Origin: Exophiala sp. HKRS030
Lineage: Eukaryota; Ascomycota; Eurotiomycetes; Chaetothyriales; Herpotrichiellaceae
Assembly (NCBI GenBank): GCA_023897205.1
Contig: JAHWDD010000001.1
Coordinates: forward strand, 5,766,001 to 5,830,000
Direction of reading: 5' to 3'
Length of the DNA: 64,000 nt
Under the pieces are notes generated by a model, which saw only the letters and a list, made by a program, of their open reading frames with translations, was not told the origin of the DNA and did no database searches. This document shows, piece after piece, positions 57,765 through 64,000 of the stretch. A program made the position numbers and the translations under genes. The number at the start of each line of letters is the position of its first letter. Positions within the stretch are counted from its first letter, which is position 1.

Positions 57765-59887
57765 CTATGGGGCATATCGAAATCTGGATATTCCCTCTAA
57801 AATGTCTGGGATTTTGCCCTCGTCTGCCAGCCTGTTACGATTCCTCAAGTACCTAGACATTGTAAAGGTGCCGATGGCGTATGAAATTTGAAGAATGATC
57901 ATTGTCCTGAAAACGACCTGTTAGTATGAAGGACTGCTATTCTCAAATCCCGCATCCCTTAGAGAGGCATATCAGCATGGAAGCCGAATACTTACCACAT
58001 TCCTGGAATATATCTTGGTGCATCCTGACGCCGGAAAACGGTACTGCCCGTGATGCCGCCCAAGGATGCACATGAAACCATCGCTGCCACCACGACCCCT
58101 TTCTTTCGCGGGTCACCAATCTGATTTGAGCCGTAAGAAAGGGAACCGGGTCTGAGAGGAAATGGGCAGTCAGCAAAACTGTCAAGGACAAGCTCGAACG
58201 GGCACTTACGTATTTGCTTGTGTACCAAAAACACCGAGGAATGTTCCAAAGTATCGTCCTGCTGGAGACTGCACGTAAAGCATAAGAAGCAGCCCCAATA
58301 TGCTGGCCAAGGTCAGTGAAGCCCATGGCAGACGATTTTGATCTCTATCACTTACCTAATAACGGCTTGAGTGCAGAGGAAACTGCAGGTTATCAGAGTC
58401 AGCTGGTTGATCTCCTGGCTATTTGGAGTGACATCTTACGGCCACCTGAGCTTCGTACGATCCGAGAGCCAAGCACTGATGATGCTGAGGATAACAGTGC
58501 TCAGCTAGGAAGAAAACCAGTCAGCGCCCGCCAGCGAAGAGATCCAGGTCAGTCTTACATATGGAGGACTCGTCAGAAGTTGGGCTTTGGTGTAACTGAA
58601 ACCCAAGTCCTTGAGTAAAATCACTGGCATGAAGTATGCGAGCGCGTATACGCTAGCAGCTGCAACATAGAGTTGAAAGCAGCTGTAAGCACCTGTTAGT
58701 GGATGTACTTTGTGAAAGAAGGACAGAGATTGAGGGACGACGTACTAAAAGGCAATTTTCCAATCCAATAGCGCTCTCAGCGACTTCAGCAAAGGTTCTT
58801 TCTCATAACTATGGCCCCCTGCTTCAAAGGTGAGGCGCCGCTTTGCGATGTGGCGCTCTCGATCATTGAGCCAGATACTTTTCTCCGGGACTAGCATCGA
58901 TATATCATTATGGGTGCGAAATAAAGGAACAAATCGCCGACTTACATTCTCCGAGGAAAAATGGCACAAAAAACCCACATGCTATAGTGACAGCACCCTC
59001 AATGATGAATATCCAACGCCATCCCTCTTTGTAAGCGCCGTCACCCACGTGGATCAGAGATAGCGCATACGCTATCTGTGATGATGAGCAAGAGTTGACT
59101 AGGCTTGTAGATATGCACGTTACTTACAATTCCGTTGAAACCATTTGTAAGCAGGGCCGACATATAGAATATCGTGAACCGTTTGGCGGTTTCGAAAGTT
59201 TTGTACCAGGATGAGATGAGAAAGAGTGCGCCGGGAAGTACTGTTCATCGTTATCATGCAATTCACACGCAGTAAGTGTGCAGGCACTTGCTTCCTGCTT
59301 CGAAAGCTCCTAAAAACATTCTTAGGACGGTAAGGGAAGCCCAGTCCTTGACAAATCCCATGCCCAAGACCATACTGCCAAACCCTATGATCAAGAAGCA
59401 TATCCAATTTCGGGCACCGAGACGGCGGATAATTAGATTCGACGGGAGTTCCAGAAGGGTATACGTTGCGAAGAACATCATGAGGGCAATGTTATACCGC
59501 GCACCTGAAAATATCTGTTTAGTCTAAGAGCACACTGCGGACTCGAGGTATTTCAAGACTCACCGACGGTCAAATCTAAGGCCTCATCCATACCAGCAAT
59601 ATAAGCCGCCGATATATTGCTCCTGTCTAGCAAGGACAGGCCGTAAACTACACTGAGGAAAGGGATAATACGGAAGTCGATCTTTCGGCTGCGGTAGTTT
59701 GTCAACGGAATGTATCCATGAGCCCAGTTCTTCAGACTCACATCAATTTGCGTTCCTCAGCCTCGTCCCAGTCACCGATAGTGTCAGGGGCATTAGTGAT
59801 GTCGATATGATAGGCGGTCTGGCTGTCCTCTTTTACGGCGGGAGTGTTGCCAAGCTCATACTTATTCTCATTTGGGGGTGATGCCAT
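57765..59887 (-). CDS. MFS permease, anion:cation symporter (Dal5/allantoate type)
   Basis: Twelve exons: 59887-59742, 59688-59564, 59504-59292, 59240-59128, 59075-58946, 58890-58746, 58682-58559, 58504-58440, 58382-58356, 58302-58210, 58151-57996 and 57906-57765. They sum to 1479 bp and 492 aa with every phase closing. Family marks: RKIDFRIIPFLSVVYGLSLL with LDRSNI in helix 1, RLGARNWICFLIIGFGSMV, and GTFLGVFGTQANT. Twelve helices with a central loop give the standard topology. The intron after exon 3 starts with GCAAGT (GC-AG class); without it the conserved GILPGALFLISSWYK is lost. It probably imports an organic anion such as allantoate, a vitamin or an aromatic acid. Confidence 0.92.
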
Positions 59888-60631
59888 GATAGTGGTCGTT
59901 GAGATTCGAGTGGATTTTGAAGAAATGGGCAGTGCAGAATATCCTGACTTCAGTAAGACTACAGCTTAACTTGGACGAAGTAACTGGAGGTCTTTGAGCC
60001 TTCTGCGATATAAAGTCTTGATGAACTCTGAAGCTGATGGAGCTGAGGACGGGAAATCCGATCGGGGAATACTCCACACTTCCGACCCCAGACATGCGGA
60101 CAAGTATGGAGAAAGTACAACGGAGGAGGCCTGTTCACTGGCGTTCAAACAATAAATCCATTACTTGGTAATATTCAAAAGTCAATCCTCCGCGGTGAAT
60201 CGACCTAAGACGAGCGTATCCCCCTCTTGCGAAATCGCCGCGGGAAGTCCAGCTCCCATGGTTCATCTTGCTAAGACAGCAAACCGTTGGACAATATGAT
60301 TGATAGAATACGGTAGATATACTTGGACAAAATCTAGGCTCGGCCTTTTGAGGCTGTAGAAAGATTGCCATGGCTCAGGAAAAAGGAGCACTACTACCGA
60401 CACTGGATGATGTCTCGCATGAGTTCATTCCATGAAGAGCTATGGGCTTTTAGAACACGATGCATGAATTGATTGTGATAAGCAAGAGGCTGTGTTGGAC
60501 TCCATGTATCCGAAAACAAAGTTCTAATGTACGTCGAGCTATCTAGCTTTTTTTTTATAGTCAATCGACCCATGGCTGATTACACTTCATTAAAGGACGA
60601 GATTCATACTGAAGGGGCTCCTGCCACTGAA
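59888..60631. other. Spacer upstream of the MFS gene
   Basis: About 740 bp between the MFS start and the 3' end of the cupin gene. No gene recognised. Confidence 0.4.
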
Positions 60632-61216
60632 TTATATTTCATTTATCGATGTATTCGAATCACCATTCTGATAGAGAAAGCTACCATGAGTGGCCTCAAG
60701 ATTCTCGACCACCTGATGATTGCCCACCACAAAATCTTCGCACTCCTGCAGCACGAAAAGCATTCTGGCCCATTTGACTGACGAACTGTTTCTCCAACCG
60801 TGCATCGTTGCTCGTTGAATGACAATGTCTCCTCTATGTAATGTGCACCTCTCATTGGAGTCTAGGACCATTTCCACTTCGCCTTCCAGGACTACGCCAT
60901 AGTCCAGACTCTTAGTACTGTGCATGATCGCCTCTCTACCTGGAGCGAAGTCAACAACTCTGCACACAGTACCAGAGGGATTAACGAGTCCTAGTTTCCC
61001 GCCTGCCATGGTTTCTTTGTATTTTCCCAAGTCCTGCTCGTCCATTAGCTTTGGAGGGAATTCGGTCGTTGTGTAGGCGACGCATGCGGCGGTATCTTTT
61101 GCTTTTGAGCTTTTCCAATTGAGAGGGTCTTCAGGAAGCAATACAGATGCCCCGGATATAGGATTGTGCGACGTAATGTATCTCTTTATTGCTGGTAGAG
61201 GAGATATCTGCTCCAT
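60632..61216 (-). CDS. Cupin-domain protein
   Basis: Single exon, 194 aa from the ATG at 61216 (MEQISPLPAIKRYITSHN). The cupin core runs from about residue 85 to 165: VVDFAPGREAIMHSTKSLDY, GVVLEGEVEMVLDS, the GDIVIQRATMHGWRN strand and a WARMLFVLQ strand. The first metal motif is incomplete (H-S-x5-Y in place of HxH-x-E), and the second keeps one His. The RRxITxHN opening and GVVLEGEVE strand are shared with fungal cupins found in catabolic and secondary-metabolite clusters. It could be an isomerase, a cyclase or a non-catalytic protein. Confidence 0.8.
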   Translation of the reverse strand: MEQISPLPAIKRYITSHNPISGASVLLPEDPLNWKSSKAKDTAACVAYTTTEFPPKLMDEQDLGKYKETMAGGKLGLVNPSGTVCRVVDFAPGREAIMHSTKSLDYGVVLEGEVEMVLDSNERCTLHRGDIVIQRATMHGWRNSSSVKWARMLFVLQECEDFVVGNHQVVENLEATHGSFLYQNGDSNTSINEI

Positions 61217-61430
61217 AGCTTCGTTCAAGGTCGAGCCTGTCTTGTGAGAAAGTTCTCACCGCAATGTACTTGAAGTCTAGCGGTATTGATAAATGTTAAA
61301 AATGGATATTTCTAGGATGCGGAAGGCTATCACTACTCCTCGCGGCGTGTAGCGTACTTCAATACTTGTGGCCGGCCCACGATCGGGAAATTGCTGGCTA
61401 CCACGCTCAATACTCCGCGCGTGCAGCCGT

Positions 61431-62844
61431 TCAGCAGTCCCCACTGGCCGTAGTGATTCTCCCAGCACACCGGCCAAATCCTATTTTTGGACCTCGTACT
61501 TGACAGCTTGGGCTGATGATCACCTCGTCCCGTCCTCAAGGAATGCCCAGCGTGGAGCGTTAACCTGACCCTCTTGATCGATTGCAGTAAGCCGAATGGC
61601 CAGTGTGCCACCGTGAGAGAGCTCTAGAAGAGAAGCAGCGTCTTCTTGAAGTTGCCCAGAAATCGTTCCTGTCGAGATGAGATCAACTGTTCTCAATGGG
61701 CAACCACCAGCGGTGTAATGGACAATCATTTGGCCCGAATGAAAAGGCAATGTGGCGAGTATTCGTCCGAGCAACGAGGTGTTCCCCGGTTTCGTCTTTA
61801 GCCGTGTCCTCAACGCTGTTAGAGAGTATTAATAGACTAGAAAATTTTTTATTTGTTCACCTTTCAGTCTGACTTCGAGTGGAATGTCAAACGCGGCGTT
61901 TGTCACGGCTTCTTCTAGGTAGGGAAGAAGCAGGACTACCTGACCTCTTGTCTTAATCGCTGGGTCCCACATCGGAGTGTCTGTATCGACATGGATTTAC
62001 TCACACTTGGAATTTTGCTCGTGCGGTGTTCTGTTAATGCCCCAAGACTGACTATCCACGGCGAGATTGTGGTGCAAAAGTTCTTTCCATTGAAAGGTCC
62101 AAGTGAAGGGATTCCCTTTTTTGCGTGTCCCTAACAGACCGGTGGTTGAGGATTACCACGCCGAGGATATGATCCTCAGCATCTTGAACGCGTATTGATT
62201 CCCCCATTAAGTTATCTGTACCAATGAATGCAGCAAACTCAACTTCGAAGTCAAACATACGTGTCGGGCCAAATATTGGAGTCCCATTTTGAAGGTATTG
62301 GGATCTAGGGCGAAGAACTGATGTGCCCGAGACCACGAATGAAGATGCTCGTCCGTGATATGCTGTCGGAAGGTGGTAATAGTTTGCATTCAGTCCTTGA
62401 CCAGGACGAACAATGTCTACACACTAGGATTGTCAGCATACTACTTGGATCAATGAGTCGATATCAGCCTTACGTTCTTAGCGTGGTATACGTCAGCAAA
62501 AAGTCCGTGAAATTGCCGATACGGATGGGCAGATGCATTTGAATATCACATCGGTGATGAAGGGCTACTTGACGCCTGCTGTGACTGTCTCGGGGTAGCG
62601 AGCCCAAGTCTGTGTCCTTAACCATTAGACGCCGCAAGAATGTACGAACCAAGCGAAGGTTGTTCTTTTCAAGGATCGCGAAATGGTTCGGTGTAGGTAG
62701 CTTGAGACAATCAAGATTGATTGACAGAGATTCAAGAACGTCCGCTCCGATCAGAAATTTGAGATCGAGGATCTCCTGACCGATCGCTGCCCCGATTCGG
62801 GGACCGAGGTCTTTCATGCTGACACCCCGAAAGGTATCTAACAT
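61431..62844 (-). pseudogene. Fumarylacetoacetase-family gene, frameshifted
   Basis: The conserved pieces of the family occur in order: PRIGAAIGQEILDLKF; MHLPIRIGNFTDF; ADVYHAKN; YHLPTAYHGRASSFVVSGT (with the catalytic His); FDFEVEFAAFIG (metal Glu pair); LGPFNGKNFCTTISPWIVSL; HYTAGGCPLRTVDLISTGTI and IGFGRCAG. They lie in different frames. One-base shifts without room for an intron occur at about 62498-62502, 62100-62108 and 61526-61534, and possibly one at the very 5' end. The metal-binding NDWS motif reads NHRS. Introns still look intact, so decay seems recent. Working homologues split fumarylacetoacetate-like diketo acids. Sequencing error is the main alternative. Confidence 0.75.
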
Positions 62845-63159
62845 TGCTCAAATGGAAGTCGCAATTGTGAGGAACATGGGCCCATGACTCACACTGAAAA
62901 GGCTCATTCATTGCTCTAGAGGATTCAGGAGTATCTCAACCGAGATTGGGTCGAAGGTGTCTCGCAAGTATAACCTCGTCTGAGGGAGGCACGAGACTTC
63001 ATATGGACTTCTACATAGGAGAAAGCCGAGCCGAGATACCTGTGTCTTCGAGAAATCAGTCTAGAGTCTGCTTGTTTGAACGAGTGAAAGGTAGTATCCT
63101 TGGAGGAAAAAAGGATCTTTAACACAAGCAAGAGTAATGGTGTAGAGATTTGCGATTTA
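62845..63159. other. Spacer between FAH pseudogene and amidohydrolase
   Basis: About 315 bp, probably with the former promoter and first exon of the fumarylacetoacetase gene. Nothing certain. Confidence 0.4.
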
Positions 63160-64000
63160 CTAAGTGCCAGAATGCTTAAAGTACTCTCGAACACTCTTCG
63201 CCCTCTCAGCCTCTGCAACAAGCTTAGATCGTTCCAATATCCCCTCAGCTGAAGTTCGGAGATCTTTCAGAAGCTTTGGTAGACTCGCCTCTTTACCATC
63301 CCTTTGCAGGTATGGTAATTGCAGTTCACCTTCACTTTTGAGTACAGCCCCATCCACAAGGACATGTGTAATGTCTGAAGAGTGAGCGTACATAACTAAT
63401 GCAATAACCGGGTCATGAACAGGAGTCATACGCAAGGAGTCGCAACGTGTCAGTATCATATCAGCACGCTTGCCCGGGGTGATAGTTCCGGTAAGAGCTT
63501 CCAGACCCATACCTTTGGAGCCTCCAACAGTAGCCATCCTGAGGACTTGCGCGCACCTCCTGTTTAGCGTTTGCGGACAGGGAGGCACATCCCCTGCGTC
63601 TACATAGCGTTGGCATTGGAGTAATAAACGCATCTGATCGAACATGTCGGCAGGATTGTTGGATGTGATATCTGCACCGATGCTTGCAGTGCAGCCATGA
63701 CTTTCAGCCTTGAATGCCACTGGCAGGCCCATACCCATCTGCAACTCCGTGGAAGGGGTGGAAGATACCGAAGCGCCTGAATTTGCCAGCGCAGTGAGTT
63801 CCGCGGGGGTAAGGCTTGCACCGTGGCTGAGAAGCATTCTAGAGTCCAAGAGGCTTTGGTCATCCAGACTGCGCACCAGATGTATCCCACGATCCAGCGG
63901 ACCCATTGCCACATGTCCGGTAATAAGAGCCGATCCAATAGATTGTCCAAATCGAATCTCTTCTATAGTCTGCTCCAGTGGCGTCCGTTCCATTTCTGTT
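63160..64000 (-). CDS. Amidohydrolase (TrzA/8-oxoguanine or SAH deaminase-like), 5' truncated by window
   Basis: The C-terminal 277 or so residues are present; the frame continues past the window edge, and the first metal-binding HxH lies outside. Family marks: LLSHGASLTPAELTALANSG, VSSTPSTELQMGMGLPVAF and SIGADITSNNPADMFDQMR, where Asp in GAD is a metal ligand, then AATVGG-like and LEALTGTITPGKRADMILTR at the end of the barrel. It would deaminate or dechlorinate a purine- or triazine-like ring or a related amide. It is intact over this length, unlike its neighbour. With the MFS, cupin and fumarylacetoacetase genes it forms a same-strand set. Confidence 0.88.
   Translation of the reverse strand, partial: TEMERTPLEQTIEEIRFGQSIGSALITGHVAMGPLDRGIHLVRSLDDQSLLDSRMLLSHGASLTPAELTALANSGASVSSTPSTELQMGMGLPVAFKAESHGCTASIGADITSNNPADMFDQMRLLLQCQRYVDAGDVPPCPQTLNRRCAQVLRMATVGGSKGMGLEALTGTITPGKRADMILTRCDSLRMTPVHDPVIALVMYAHSSDITHVLVDGAVLKSEGELQLPYLQRDGKEASLPKLLKDLRTSAEGILERSKLVAEAERAKSVREYFKHSGT

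Noticed and set aside
60527..60781. Plus-strand open frame over the cupin gene
   Set aside because: It is the antisense of the cupin coding region.
1..64000. tRNA, rRNA, CRISPR arrays, transposons
   Set aside because: No B-box of a tRNA, no direct-repeat spacer array, no transposase or reverse transcriptase segment was seen by eye. A tRNAscan and repeat search would be decisive.

Overview
The window reads as nuclear DNA of a filamentous ascomycete (Pezizomycotina). The evidence is many short GT-AG introns of about 45-90 bp with CTAAC/CTGAC-type branch points, fungal-only families (Zn2Cys6 regulators, a HET-like protein, Dal5-type MFS, class C ABC transporter, fungal CorA-like protein) and eukaryotic housekeeping genes. 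The class, for example Eurotiomycetes or Dothideomycetes, cannot be fixed from the sequence alone. No rRNA, tRNA, CRISPR array or intact transposon was seen. Most gene models were rebuilt by hand by joining reading frames across splice sites whose phases match.

Region by region. 0-9 kb is gene-poor and rich in microsatellites: a bHLH regulator, two small membrane proteins and one acidic protein. 9.4-22.4 kb is accessory: two Zn2Cys6 regulators, a cupin protein, a secreted amidase, and a class C ABC exporter divergent from the amidase. 23-27 kb holds a vacuolar amino-acid transporter and a secreted NTF2-like protein. 27.6-46.6 kb is a dense block of conserved genes: HtrA-type protease Nma111, an SSXT protein, the Hsp90 co-chaperone Cns1, an acyl-CoA dehydrogenase, the inner-centromere protein INCENP/Sli15, a mitochondrial 1-Cys peroxiredoxin, a UBE2G-type E2, enolase-phosphatase Utr4 and a CorA-like membrane protein. 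47-57.6 kb is accessory again: a large HET-like membrane protein, a small orphan, an amino-acid permease and an unresolved Ser/Thr-rich gene. 57.7-64 kb looks like a small catabolic cluster, all on the minus strand: a Dal5-type MFS permease, a cupin, a fumarylacetoacetase-family gene broken by frameshifts, and an amidohydrolase cut by the window edge.

Working together. The amidase and ABC exporter share a roughly 1 kb divergent promoter with CGG repeats and lie near two Zn2Cys6 regulators, which suggests a small uptake/detoxification unit. The last 6 kb would fit import and ring or amide breakdown of a small nitrogenous or aromatic compound, but its hydrolase step appears to be lost. No clearly new biological system was found. 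The most unusual items are an exon carrying only the start codon, a GC-AG intron, the frameshifted fumarylacetoacetase, and a recurrent intergenic TACGGAGTAC element.
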